Assembly (NCBI GenBank): GCA_018713145.1
Contig: DVFP01000017.1
Coordinates: 1 to 41,210 of the forward strand
Source: Candidatus Scybalocola faecavium
Lineage (GTDB): Bacteria; Bacillota; Clostridia; Lachnospirales; Lachnospiraceae
DNA length: 41,210 nt
Direction: 5' to 3'
Shown: positions 16,992 to 24,790 of the stretch, one piece after another
Layout of the letters: each line of letters opens with the position of its first letter
How positions within the stretch are numbered: the stretch's first letter is position 1
Program-made: the position numbers and the translations under genes
The notes under the pieces: model-generated
Databases searched by the model: none
Seen by the model: only the letters and a program-made list of their open reading frames with translations
Told to the model about the DNA's origin: nothing

Positions 16992-17975
16992 TTATGCCAA
17001 AGCTGCAGTAATAATCGCCATAGAGTAAACTTCAAGAGCGTTGCAGCCTCTGGACAGGTCGTTGATCGGCGCGTTTAAGCCGAGAAGGATGGGACCATAG
17101 GCATCAAAATTACCAAGACGCTGAGCAATCTTATAACCGATATTTCCTGCATTAATGTCCGGGAAGATAAAGGTATTTGCATGGCCGGCAACCTTGGAAT
17201 CCTTGCATTTTGTACGAGCCACACGAGGATCTACGGCAGCGTCAAACTGGATCTCGCCTTCAATAGGAAGTTCTGGAGCACGAAGTTTTGCTTTTGCGGC
17301 AGCGTTGCGCATCTTATCTACATCCTCGCCTTTACCTGAACCAAGGGTTGAATAGCTTAAAAATGCAACTTTAGGATCGATACCGAAGATCTTTGCACAC
17401 TCTGCGCACTCAATAGCGATTTCAACCAATTCGTCCTCTGTAGGCTTTATATTAATGGCGCAGTCACCCATAGCAAGCACTTCATTATCGCCAACTGCTG
17501 ATGGGCGGACCATGATAAAGCAGGAAGATACGATCTTATTGCCGGGTTTTGTTTTGATCAGCTGAAGAGCCGGACGTACTGTATCTGCTGTGGAATATGT
17601 AGCGCCGCCAAGAAGAGCATCTGCAATCCCCATCTTTACAAGCATAGTACCAAAATAATTGGCCTGGCTTAATGTCTGTCTTGCCTGTTCCGGTGTTACA
17701 CCTTTGCTCTTTCTTAACTCACAGAACAGATCTACCATCTCGTCCATACGATCGAAATTGTCCGGATCAATGATCTGGGCGCCGCGGATGTTGAAACCTG
17801 CCTCTTCTGCCGCAGCCTGGATCTCATCCGGCTTTCCTACAAGGATAGGATGAAGGAAGTTGCTGGCCAGAAGCCGTGAAGACGCCTCAAGGATACGGGC
17901 ATCGGTTCCTTCTGTGAATACGATCTTTTTAGGACTTTTCTTCAGAATTTCGATTAAATTACTAAATCCAAACAT
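16992..17975 (-). CDS. pta: Phosphate acetyltransferase Pta
   Basis: Pta converts acetyl-CoA and phosphate to acetyl phosphate and CoA, the first step of acetate and ATP formation in fermenters. The 327-residue length fits the short, single-domain type I enzyme without the DRTGG regulatory region. Family landmarks are 'IVFTEGTDARILEASSRLL', 'LVKMGIADALLGGATYSTAD', 'AFLSYSTLGSGKGEDVDKM', 'GEIQFDAAVDPRVA' and 'FIFPDINAGNIGYKIAQRLG'. AAGGGAA precedes the ATG at 17975. The usual partner ackA does not follow: a strong terminator closes the gene, so pta stands alone here. Confidence 0.96.
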   Translation of the reverse strand: MFGFSNLIEILKKSPKKIVFTEGTDARILEASSRLLASNFLHPILVGKPDEIQAAAEEAGFNIRGAQIIDPDNFDRMDEMVDLFCELRKSKGVTPEQARQTLSQANYFGTMLVKMGIADALLGGATYSTADTVRPALQLIKTKPGNKIVSSCFIMVRPSAVGDNEVLAMGDCAINIKPTEDELVEIAIECAECAKIFGIDPKVAFLSYSTLGSGKGEDVDKMRNAAAKAKLRAPELPIEGEIQFDAAVDPRVARTKCKDSKVAGHANTFIFPDINAGNIGYKIAQRLGNFDAYGPILLGLNAPINDLSRGCNALEVYSMAIITAALA

Positions 17976-18023
17976 AATAAAAATTCCCTTCTGATTAATT
18001 TTTTTTGTAAATTTCCATCTCCT

Positions 18024-18052
18024 ATTTTATACTTTTTTTAGTAAAAATACAA
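18024..18052 (-). promoter_or_regulatory. Probable pta promoter
   Basis: On the minus strand TTGTAT (18052-18047) and TAAAAT (18029-18024) are 17 bases apart. A perfect 8-bp inverted repeat (ACAATGCA at 18049-18056, TGCATTGT at 18077-18084) overlaps and extends upstream of the -35 and could be an operator. Confidence 0.55.
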
Positions 18053-18251
18053 TGCATTTCTTTGTATTTTCCCAAGTGCATTGTGAAATTTTGTACCTAT
18101 TATCTCCGGATCGGATCTGGTCATCTGTTTGTTTCCCGGATTTCTCCCAATCTGCTCGGTCCATGGATAGCTCCGGATAAATAGTTGCAACAAAACCTGC
18201 CGTTTGGTCATTTAAAGTGTTACCACAAATCACCTTTTTTGTGAAAATCGC

Positions 18252-18280
18252 TTGACATTTTGTTCAAAAACATCTATAAT
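18252..18280 (+). promoter_or_regulatory. ilvBN promoter
   Basis: Perfect TTGACA (18252-18257) and TATAAT (18275-18280) are separated by exactly 17 bases, a full consensus promoter for the T-box leader; start near 18287. Confidence 0.9.
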
Positions 18281-18286
18281 AACGCT

Positions 18287-18648
18287 AATTTCACTTTATT
18301 TAAATGCAGTGACAAGGAGGAGTACATAAAAGGACGTTTCCTCAGAGAGAAGATGGCTGGTGAAAATCTTTGCAGCGCTTTTATGGAAGTAGCCTTCGAG
18401 CAGTAAAACTGAACCGCAGTGGCGGGGTGTTTTGTGGTATATATTTACTGTAATTTTTAAATTACCGCTTTAAAAATCCCGGCTGCCTATTAAGTTTTAA
18501 CGTATCCCCACGTTACAGGGGCCCGATATTCGTATGATCCGGTATCCGGATATATATTCGTATTGGCAGAGTGCAGAGCTTACGTTCTGAATTTAGGTGG
18601 TACCACGGATGAATTTTCGCCCTAAGCAATTATGCTTAGGGCTTTTTT
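18287..18648 (+). promoter_or_regulatory. T-box leader controlling ilvB-ilvN, probable valine (GUA) specifier
   Basis: The leader senses uncharged tRNA and opens transcription when the amino acid is scarce. Stem I pairs CATAAAAG (18325-18332) with CTTTTATG (18378-18385). The conserved AGAGAG (18344-18349) and GGCTGGTG apical segment lie between. Beside this stem the specifier loop shows GGAGTA on the 5' side and GAA-GTA-G on the 3' side, so the specifier is GTA (18389-18391), valine. AAGG and CCTT close the loop below. The T-box core GGTGGTACC starts at 18596, and its TGGT fits an ACCA tRNA end. The terminator is a perfect 10-bp stem (18619-18628 with 18633-18642) followed by TTTTTT. The specifier assignment is from manual folding. 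Confidence 0.92.
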
Positions 18649-18730
18649 CGGCTGATTCAATCGTATTTCAGCCGATACAAAGTCTGCCGCCTGGAAAGGT
18701 ATAAAACATGGACCAAAGGAGGATTTTAGA

Positions 18731-20452
18731 ATGAAACAAATTACAGGAAACAAATTACTGGTAAAAGCCTTGAAGGAAGAAGGCGTGGAAGTTCTTTTCG
18801 GCTACCCTGGAGCGGCCACCATTGATTTAAGTGATGAGCTGTATCGGCAGGATTCGATCAAGATCATACTGCCAAGACATGAGCAGGCCCTTGTCCATGA
18901 GGCGGATGCCTATGCCAGAACTACAGGCAAAGTGGGGGTATGCCTTGTGACCAGCGGACCTGGAGCAACCAATGTCGTTACCGGACTTGCCACAGCCAAC
19001 TATGACAGTGTGCCTCTGGTATGCTTTACCGGCCAGGTATCACGGTATCTTATTGGGAATGATGCATTCCAGGAAGTAGATATTGTCGGCATTACAAGAA
19101 ATATTACAAAATACAGCGTTACTGTGCGCCACCGGGAAGATCTGGGACGTATTGTTAAAGACGCGTTTTATATTGCAAGGACCGGACGGCCCGGACCGGT
19201 CCTTATCGATCTTCCTAAAGATGTTATGGCAGAGCTTGGAAGCCCCGAGTATCCCAAAACCGTAAACATTCGGGGATACAAGCCAAATACCAGCGTCCAT
19301 GTAGGACAGCTGAAAAAAGCGATTAAAATGCTTCATTCTGCCAAACGCCCTCTCCTGCTGGCCGGCGGCGGCGTAAATATCGCCCATGCCCAGGAAATCT
19401 TTACAAAAGTTGCAGAAAAAACCCAGGTGCCTGTTGTCACAACTATCATGGGCAGAGGGGCTATTTCCACGGATCATCCTCTTTTTGTCGGCGACCTTGG
19501 CATGCATGGCGCTTATGGAGCCAATATGGCTGTAAACAACTGTGATCTTCTGTTTTCCATTGGCACACGTTTCAATGACCGGATCACAGGAAAGCTTCAT
19601 GAATTTGCGCCTCACGCTCAGATCGTTCATATTGATATTGATACAGCCTCTATTTCAAGGAATATCCATGTTCATGTGCCTATTGTAGCTGACGCAAAAG
19701 AGGCATTGACAAAAATGGATGAATATGTTCAGCCTTGTGACACGAAACAGTGGCGTGAACAGATCCATGAATGGTGCCAGGAACACCCTCTGACGATGCG
19801 CAGCAAGCCAAATACCTTAAGTCCCCTGGACATTATTAATGAAATAAATGCACAGTTTGACGAAGCTATTATTGTTACTGATGTAGGCCAGCATCAAATG
19901 CTCGTGACTCAATATGCCCAGATCACCCCTAAGAAACAGCTGGTAATGTCCGGCGGCCTGGGAACTATGGGCTATGGCCTTCCAGGCGGTATCGGCGCAA
20001 AAATCGGCAATCCGGATAAGCCGGTCATTGTTGTATCCGGTGACGGCGGTATGCAGATGAACATTCAGGAAATGGCTACAGCGGTTTTAGAGGAACTTCC
20101 CATTATTATCTGTATTTTTAATAATGAATATCTTGGAATGGTCCGCCAGTGGCAGAAACTTTTCTACGGCAAGCGCTATGCCATGACCAACTTAAGAGCC
20201 GGCGCCCTCTCCCGCCGCACTAATGGGGAAGAATATCCGGAGTATACGCCGGACTTTATCAAGCTTGCCCAAAGCTACGGAGCAAAGGGTATGCAGGTGA
20301 CTAAAAAAGAAGAGGTTGCCGCTGCATTTGAGGAAGCTCGGAAAAATACCAAGACACCAACGATCATTGAATTTATCATTAGTCCGGAAGAAATGGTCTA
20401 TCCGATGATCAAGCCTGGCGGAACTTTGGAAGATATGATCATGGATTGCTGA
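18731..20452 (+). CDS. ilvB: Acetolactate synthase, large catalytic subunit
   Basis: The enzyme condenses pyruvate with pyruvate or 2-oxobutyrate, the first committed step of valine, leucine and isoleucine synthesis. The 573-residue protein has the three ThDP-enzyme domains. The catalytic Glu51 lies in 'PRHEQALVHEADAYAR'. The central FAD-binding domain contains 'RFNDRITGKL'. The C-terminal ThDP motif runs from 'GDGGMQMNIQE' to 'IFNNEYLGMVRQWQ'. The ATG at 18731 follows AAAGGAGG. It is transcribed from the T-box-controlled promoter and followed at 75 bases by the regulatory subunit. Biosynthetic AHAS, rather than catabolic AlsS, is indicated by the T-box and the ACT-domain partner. Confidence 0.97.
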   Translation: MKQITGNKLLVKALKEEGVEVLFGYPGAATIDLSDELYRQDSIKIILPRHEQALVHEADAYARTTGKVGVCLVTSGPGATNVVTGLATANYDSVPLVCFTGQVSRYLIGNDAFQEVDIVGITRNITKYSVTVRHREDLGRIVKDAFYIARTGRPGPVLIDLPKDVMAELGSPEYPKTVNIRGYKPNTSVHVGQLKKAIKMLHSAKRPLLLAGGGVNIAHAQEIFTKVAEKTQVPVVTTIMGRGAISTDHPLFVGDLGMHGAYGANMAVNNCDLLFSIGTRFNDRITGKLHEFAPHAQIVHIDIDTASISRNIHVHVPIVADAKEALTKMDEYVQPCDTKQWREQIHEWCQEHPLTMRSKPNTLSPLDIINEINAQFDEAIIVTDVGQHQMLVTQYAQITPKKQLVMSGGLGTMGYGLPGGIGAKIGNPDKPVIVVSGDGGMQMNIQEMATAVLEELPIIICIFNNEYLGMVRQWQKLFYGKRYAMTNLRAGALSRRTNGEEYPEYTPDFIKLAQSYGAKGMQVTKKEEVAAAFEEARKNTKTPTIIEFIISPEEMVYPMIKPGGTLEDMIMDC

Positions 20453-20527
20453 TCGTCAAACTATTGGATAAATGCCTGTGCCGCCTTTAGCGCGGCACCC
20501 ACCACTATAAATAAGGAGGATGCATTG

Positions 20528-21037
20528 ATGGATAAAGGTATGAAAAAAAGATGGATTTCACTTTATGTTGAAAATCAGGTAGGAGTGCTTTCTAAAATTT
20601 CCGGCTTATTTTCCGGAAAATCATATAACCTGGACAGCCTTACTGTAGGTACAACGGAAGATCCTACAGTATCCCGCATGACCATTGCCACTGTCAGCGA
20701 TGACGAGACTTTTGAACAGATCAAAAAGCAGTTAAACCGCATGATCGAAGTGATCAAAGTCATTGATTTTACAGATATTTTCGTTCGCATGAAAGAAATT
20801 TTATATGTAAAGGTGAGAAATTGCACCTTGGAGGATAAAACCGCCCTTTTCCAAATTGCTGAAGCTTTTAAGGCTAAGGTCATTGACTATGGCCGCGACA
20901 GCCTGCTTTTGGAATTTGTTCAGACAGCTACAAAAAATGATGCTGTGGTCAAGCTTATGAAGGAAGAGTTTAAAAGCATTGAAGTTGTCCGGGGCGGCAG
21001 CGTAGGCATTGAATCCATCAGCATTATGGAGCGATGA
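20528..21037 (+). CDS. ilvN: Acetolactate synthase, small regulatory subunit
   Basis: This 169-residue protein is the valine-binding regulatory partner of IlvB. An N-terminal ACT domain starts at 'WISLYVENQVGVLSKISGLF' and contains 'NLDSLTVGTTEDPTVSRMTI'. The C-terminal ALS_ss_C domain follows ('AEAFKAKVIDYGRDSLLLEF'). The start is the ATG at 20528, eight bases after AGGAGG; the TTG just before it is closer than normal. A 7-bp hairpin (20478-20498, GTGCCGC/GCGGCAC) in the gap after ilvB has no T-run and may affect the stoichiometry of the two subunits. A terminator follows. No ilvC, ilvD or leu genes are adjacent. Confidence 0.96.
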   Translation: MDKGMKKRWISLYVENQVGVLSKISGLFSGKSYNLDSLTVGTTEDPTVSRMTIATVSDDETFEQIKKQLNRMIEVIKVIDFTDIFVRMKEILYVKVRNCTLEDKTALFQIAEAFKAKVIDYGRDSLLLEFVQTATKNDAVVKLMKEEFKSIEVVRGGSVGIESISIMER

Positions 21038-21057
21038 TCCGAAAAATATCAGAGAAG

Positions 21058-21080
21058 TATGGCCATTTGGCCGTATTTTT
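21058..21080 (+). terminator. Intrinsic terminator of ilvBN
   Basis: A 7-bp stem (21058-21064 with 21069-21075, one G-U pair) and an ATTT loop are followed by TTTTT, 20 bases past the ilvN stop. Confidence 0.8.
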
Positions 21081-21103
21081 CAAAATCTGACAGGAGAAAG
21101 TTT

Positions 21104-22231
21104 ATGAAAAAGAAATTTTTACTGCTCATTGCTACACTGGTCCTGACAGCTCTTGTCATTAAATACAGCGATTGGATCCTGGATCTGATCCATCTTGTAT
21201 TTAGTATTATCACCCCCCTGCTGTTGGGATGCGCCGTGGCCTATATTCTGAATATTCCTGTAGTATGGATCGAAAAGCTCCCCTGTTTCAGGAAAGAAGG
21301 AACACGGCTTTATAAAATACGCCGTCCTGTGAGCATCTTAGGATCCATCGTTGTGATTGCCGCTATTGGAATATTGATCATTCTCATCGTTATTCCACAG
21401 CTGGCTCAGGCTATCGGAGTGTTGTTCCAGGAAATCCCTACAGCCGTCACATGGCTTATGAACTGGATGGATTCTGCAGATATTGACTGGCCTCAGCTGA
21501 CCCAGTTTTTAGATTCCTTAAATGTAAACTGGCAGGATCTCTTTCAAAAAGCCATGTCTTATCTGACTACAGGGCTTGGCAGCATTTTTTCATCGACAGT
21601 GAATATTTTAAACACTATTACTTCCGGAATCGTTACTTTGGCAGTGGCTGTAATCTTTTCCATTTATATACTTTCTGCCAAAGAAAAGCTTTTTGCCCAG
21701 TTTCGTACATTAATGGAAACCTATTTGAAAAAAAGGTTCCAAAATGGCCTTACCCTGGTGCTTAAAACGGCCCACAATACGTTCACAAAATTTATTGTAG
21801 GTCAGTGTACAGAGGCAGTGATCCTTGGCTCTTTATGTACTGTCGGCATGTTTATCCTGAGATTTCCATACGCCAGCATGATAGGTACTTTGGTGGGAGC
21901 CACTGCTCTTCTGCCGGTTGTAGGCGCTTACCTGGGCGCCGGTGTAGGCGCATTTATGATCCTAACGGTAAATCCGTTAAGGGCTGTGGGATTTCTGGTT
22001 TTTATTATTATCCTTCAGCAAATTGAAGGAAATCTGATCTATCCCAGAGTTGTAGGCTCCTCGGTGGGCCTTCCCGGAATCTGGGTTCTGGCCGCAGTTA
22101 CCATGGGCGGCGGCATCGGCGGCATTGCCGGGATGCTTTTAGCCGTGCCGGTAACGGCAACCCTTTATAAGCTCCTTGGAAAGGACGTCAAACGGCGGAA
22201 AGAAAAAGTTCGTGCAGACAGCAAAGCATGA
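21104..22231 (+). CDS. AI-2E family transporter (PF01594 permease)
   Basis: This 375-residue membrane protein belongs to the AI-2E family, which includes the putative autoinducer-2 exporter TqsA and sodium/proton antiporters, so the name does not prove an AI-2 role. It has about eight membrane segments in the typical pattern: three in the first 110 residues, a soluble stretch (about 125-180) and a C-terminal cluster. The family signature appears in 'LVGATALLPVVGAYLGAGVGAF' and 'QQIEGNLIYPRVVGSSVGLP'. An earlier in-frame codon at 21059 exists, but the ATG at 21104 has AGGAG at a normal distance and gives a conventional 'MKKKFLLLIATLVL' start. It lies after the ilvBN terminator and has its own terminator, so it is a separate unit. 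Confidence 0.9.
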   Translation: MKKKFLLLIATLVLTALVIKYSDWILDLIHLVFSIITPLLLGCAVAYILNIPVVWIEKLPCFRKEGTRLYKIRRPVSILGSIVVIAAIGILIILIVIPQLAQAIGVLFQEIPTAVTWLMNWMDSADIDWPQLTQFLDSLNVNWQDLFQKAMSYLTTGLGSIFSSTVNILNTITSGIVTLAVAVIFSIYILSAKEKLFAQFRTLMETYLKKRFQNGLTLVLKTAHNTFTKFIVGQCTEAVILGSLCTVGMFILRFPYASMIGTLVGATALLPVVGAYLGAGVGAFMILTVNPLRAVGFLVFIIILQQIEGNLIYPRVVGSSVGLPGIWVLAAVTMGGGIGGIAGMLLAVPVTATLYKLLGKDVKRRKEKVRADSKA

Positions 22232-22257
22232 AACATGAAAAAAACATCCTGAAGCAA

Positions 22258-22306
22258 AAAAAAGACAACCCGGTCCACCCACATTGGGCAACTGGGTTGT
22301 TTTTTG
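22258..22306 (+). terminator. Intrinsic terminator of the AI-2E transporter gene
   Basis: A 10-bp stem with one G-U pair (22265-22274 with 22291-22300) is followed by a T-run and preceded by an A-run. Confidence 0.85.
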
Positions 22307-22336
22307 TACCGGGGAGATGGTTTTCCATCGTCTGTT

Positions 22337-22435
22337 TTATTGAGCAGTGACTTTCTTCCACAATTCGTAGAATTTCCCCTGATTTTCCAACAGTGTCTTT
22401 AGAGAACCATTTTCGACGATGCTTCCTTTTTCCCA
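22337..22435 (-). pseudogene. C-terminal remnant of an ABC exporter ATPase
   Basis: A minus-strand frame ending at the stop 22337-22339 reads 'WEKGSIVENGSLKTLLENQG' and continues 'KFYELWKKVTAQ'. This matches the last part of the ATP-binding domain of ABC exporters, where 'GxIVExGxHxELLxxxGxYxxLW' ends the protein. Only about 33 codons are left. Upstream the frame closes with a stop within about 25 codons and shows no Walker motifs, so the rest of the gene is gone. Confidence 0.65.
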
Positions 22436-22504
22436 TGAATAATTTTGCATTAATGCCTGTTAAGATATGATTACTGTTTATCTCTTTAATCTCTTCCTTT
22501 AAAA

Positions 22505-22542
22505 AGAAAAGAGCCCTACAAATTTAATCATAAGGCTCTTTA
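22505..22542 (-). terminator. Terminator of the Uma2 gene
   Basis: AAAAGAGCC (22507-22515) pairs with GGCTCTT (22534-22540); the minus strand continues with a T-rich run after the stem. Confidence 0.65.
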
Positions 22543-22556
22543 AATTAATAAATTTC

Positions 22557-23099
22557 TTATTCTGTTTTTATTCTGATTTTCAGATCGCTATCATAAATTC
22601 CAACCGGGATTTCATCAGTGAATGAGTATTGGATTGAGTATTCTTCGGTATTAAATCTATATACAGTAACCAGGTTTCTCATAGGATCTACAATCCAGTA
22701 TTCCCTTACTCCAGCGGTCTGATATTTGACCAGTTTCTTTAAATAATCCATAGGCCGGCTGCTTGGAGAGACGACTTCAATCACCCAATCCGGACCACCG
22801 TGGCAACCCTTTTCATCCAGCTTTGATTTATCACAGATCACAGAAATATCAGGCTCAACATAAAGTTTATCATCGTTGTTGAGAAAAACTGCGAATGGTG
22901 CAGGAAACACTTCACAGTCTCCACTTTTGTTTTGAATATAATTACCAATCACACGATCAAAAAAATGAACAAGTCTTTGATGGGTCAGTCCCGGCGGCGC
23001 CGTCATATACATTTCTCCGTCAATAAGCTCTGCTCTCACACCATCCGGCAATGCGTAAATATCTTCAACAGTATATTGCTTCTTCTGTTCTAATGGCAT
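22557..23099 (-). CDS. Uma2 family protein (DUF820, PD-(D/E)XK nuclease fold)
   Basis: This 180-residue protein belongs to the Uma2/DUF820 family, which has a restriction-endonuclease-like fold. Function is not established; many members sit near mobile DNA. The pattern 'VRAELIDGEMYM', 'HQRLVHFFDRVIGNYI', 'LYVEPDISVICDKSK', 'GGPDWVIEVVSPSSR' and 'KLVKYQTAGVREYWIVDP' supplies the acidic and Lys/Gln positions of the nuclease core (VEPDISV, then IEVVSPS). An in-frame ATG ten codons upstream has no ribosome binding site; AGAGGTG precedes the ATG at 23099 by about 6-8 bases. The frame is intact, yet it is surrounded by broken genes (an ABC tail, a DUF6431 fragment and an integrase tail), so it may have arrived with a mobile element. 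Confidence 0.88.
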   Translation of the reverse strand: MPLEQKKQYTVEDIYALPDGVRAELIDGEMYMTAPPGLTHQRLVHFFDRVIGNYIQNKSGDCEVFPAPFAVFLNNDDKLYVEPDISVICDKSKLDEKGCHGGPDWVIEVVSPSSRPMDYLKKLVKYQTAGVREYWIVDPMRNLVTVYRFNTEEYSIQYSFTDEIPVGIYDSDLKIRIKTE

Positions 23100-23169
23100 A
23101 AATATCACCTCTTTGTTGTATTTTAACATAGTCTACATCCTCTCTCAAGTCTCCAACTGGAGTAGTATC

Positions 23170-23310
23170 ACATTTTAATCGGTTCAGAATAACCCATCGT
23201 TTAGATCCTCCCGCACTTTTTACTATCCGATGAACCTTATCATAATGCCTGAGATGTCCTTTACAGTAAGGGCATATAAAATTATTTTCATTAACTATAC
23301 ACAGAATCCC
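23170..23310 (-). pseudogene. Fragment of a DUF6431-like zinc-ribbon protein associated with transposons
   Basis: A minus-strand frame just upstream of the Uma2 gene reads 'FICPYCKGHLRHYDKVHRIV' and 'KSAGGSKRWVILNRLKC'. This resembles the N-terminal CPYC...C zinc-ribbon of DUF6431 proteins, which I recall from Lachnospiraceae as companions of transposase genes. Similarity stops at about 23170, where the normal 'xxCGRxHRELP' continuation is replaced by unrelated sequence, and no start codon with a ribosome binding site is present. It is read as a decayed mobile-element gene. The family name is from memory and needs a profile search. Confidence 0.5.
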
Positions 23311-23490
23311 TCATATTATAATAAAATTGACATTACTACACCATTGGTATACTATTACTACATCGCCGACAAAAAACGTCCCAGACTCCCTAATGGTTTC
23401 GGAAATATTGTTGAAATTAAGAATAAGAATATTAGAAATCGTTTTAATAAAATTAAGATACCGCTTAATCTTAACAACGCTCATAGAGCC

Positions 23491-23651
23491 CATAATGGCC
23501 GGACCCACTTCATAAACAATGGCTAAAAAGTATGAAGTGAGCCCGGCCATCAAATACATCGTAGGCCACGAAATAACCGACTTAACTTAAGAGGGTTTAC
23601 ACCCATCGAAATATTGACTGGTTAAAGACTGAAATTGAAAAAATAAAATGA
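23491..23651 (+). pseudogene. Frameshifted C-terminal remnant of a tyrosine recombinase (phage/ICE integrase)
   Basis: Three frames join into the end of a tyrosine recombinase. Frame A (23491-23518) reads 'HNGRTHFIN', the degraded HxxRHTF box. Frame B (23519-23587) reads 'MAKKYEVSPAIKYIVGHEIT' then 'DLT' and a TAA stop. Frame C (23592-23651) continues 'RVYTHRNIDWLKTEIEKIK' and a stop, giving the catalytic Tyr of 'VYTHR'. Together they match the usual 'IVGHxxxDxTERVYTHR' ending. Two frameshifts and the lack of the N-terminal two thirds show that it is dead. The AT-rich upstream stretch (23310-23490) has no readable integrase sequence. An 18-bp imperfect inverted repeat (about 23497-23551) overlaps it. 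Confidence 0.75.
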
Positions 23652-23759
23652 CTTGTTCGGTGTATCAATATAATGTATCAATAATGTACTAATAGCCTAT
23701 TTTCTATCATTTTTTATCAATTCTAAAAGAGCCTATAACCCTTGATTTTACTGAATTTA

Positions 23760-24770
23760 TCAGAATTTTCCAGCTTTCGCAGCTTCCTCGACGGATACAG
23801 CTACAGCAACTGTAGCGCCAACCATCGGGTTGTTGCCCATACCGATAAGACCCATCATTTCAACGTGAGCCGGTACGGAAGAAGAACCGGCGAACTGAGC
23901 GTCAGAGTGCATACGTCCCATAGTATCTGTCATACCATAGGAAGCAGGACCTGCTGCCATGTTATCCGGATGAAGTGTACGGCCTGTACCACCGCCGGAA
24001 GCAACGGAGAAATACTTCTTGCCGGCTTCAACACACTCTTTCTTGTATGTACCTGCAACCGGATGCTGGAAACGTGTTGGGTTTGTAGAGTTACCTGTAA
24101 TGGAAACATCTACGCCTTCTTTCCACATGATGGCAACGCCTTCACGAACATCGTTAGCGCCGTAGCAGTTTACTTTAGAACGAAGGCCATCAGAATAGGA
24201 TTTTCTGAAAACTTCTTTTAATTCGCCTGTGTAATAATCATATTCAGTTTCAACATATGTAAAACCATTGATTCTGGAAATGATCTGAGCAGCATCTTTT
24301 CCTAAACCGTTCAGGATAACACGAAGAGGTTTTTTACGAACCTTGTTTGCTTTTTCTGCAATACCGATAGCGCCTTCAGCAGCAGCAAAAGACTCATGGC
24401 CAGCCAGGAAGCAGAAGCAATCTGTCTCTTCTTCCAGGAGCATCTTTCCAAGATTACCGTGGCCAAGACCTACTTTACGCTGGTCAGCAACAGATCCGGG
24501 GATACAGAAAGCCTGAAGGCCTTCACCGATAGCTGCGGCAGCATCAGCGGCTCTCTTACATCCTTTTTTAATCGCAATGGCAGCACCTACAGTGTATGCC
24601 CAGCAAGCATTTTCAAAGCAGATCGGCTGGATCTTCTTTACCTGATTGTAAACATCAAGGCCGGCATCTTTTGTGATCTTTTCTGCTTCTTCGATAGAAG
24701 CGATGCCATAGCTGTTTAATACGGCATTGATTTTATCAATTCTTCTTTCATAAGATTCAAATAAAGCCAT
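23760..24770 (-). CDS. GGGtGRT protein (conserved, function unknown)
   Basis: This 336-residue protein belongs to a family that public annotation names only by its motif. 'SGGGTGRTLHPDN' with GGGTGRT at residues 259-265 is present. Other conserved-looking parts are 'QPICFENACWAYTVGAAIAI', 'GLGHGNLGKMLLEEETDCFC', 'FLAGHESFAAAEGAIGIAEK' and 'ITGNSTNPTRFQHPVAGTYK'. There are eight Cys (51, 56, 71, 89, 118, 120, 202, 246), which would be consistent with a metal or Fe-S role, but none forms a standard cluster motif. No signal peptide or membrane segment is seen. It follows the NifU-like gene by 20 bases on the same strand, with GGAGG before its ATG, so the two form an operon. No enzymatic activity can be assigned. 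Confidence 0.85.
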   Translation of the reverse strand: MALFESYERRIDKINAVLNSYGIASIEEAEKITKDAGLDVYNQVKKIQPICFENACWAYTVGAAIAIKKGCKRAADAAAAIGEGLQAFCIPGSVADQRKVGLGHGNLGKMLLEEETDCFCFLAGHESFAAAEGAIGIAEKANKVRKKPLRVILNGLGKDAAQIISRINGFTYVETEYDYYTGELKEVFRKSYSDGLRSKVNCYGANDVREGVAIMWKEGVDVSITGNSTNPTRFQHPVAGTYKKECVEAGKKYFSVASGGGTGRTLHPDNMAAGPASYGMTDTMGRMHSDAQFAGSSSVPAHVEMMGLIGMGNNPMVGATVAVAVSVEEAAKAGKF

Positions 24771-24790
24771 TTTCTATACCTCCGAATGAA

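Noticed and set aside
18027..18233. 68-codon minus-strand frame between pta and the T-box promoter
   Set aside because: It contains the pta promoter, has no ribosome binding site and resembles no family.
18411..18420. CCG or CGC near GAACCGCAGTGG as the T-box specifier
   Set aside because: These would give proline or arginine and lie outside the specifier loop once stem I is paired; GTA at 18389-18391 fits the loop and the ilv genes.
19040..19630. Open frame of 196 codons antisense to ilvB
   Set aside because: It lies fully inside a well-conserved gene, has no ribosome binding site or family similarity, and is explained by codon use of ilvB.
23311..23559. 82-codon minus-strand frame in the AT-rich decayed region
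   Set aside because: No ribosome binding site, no similarity, and it overlaps the integrase remnant on the other strand.
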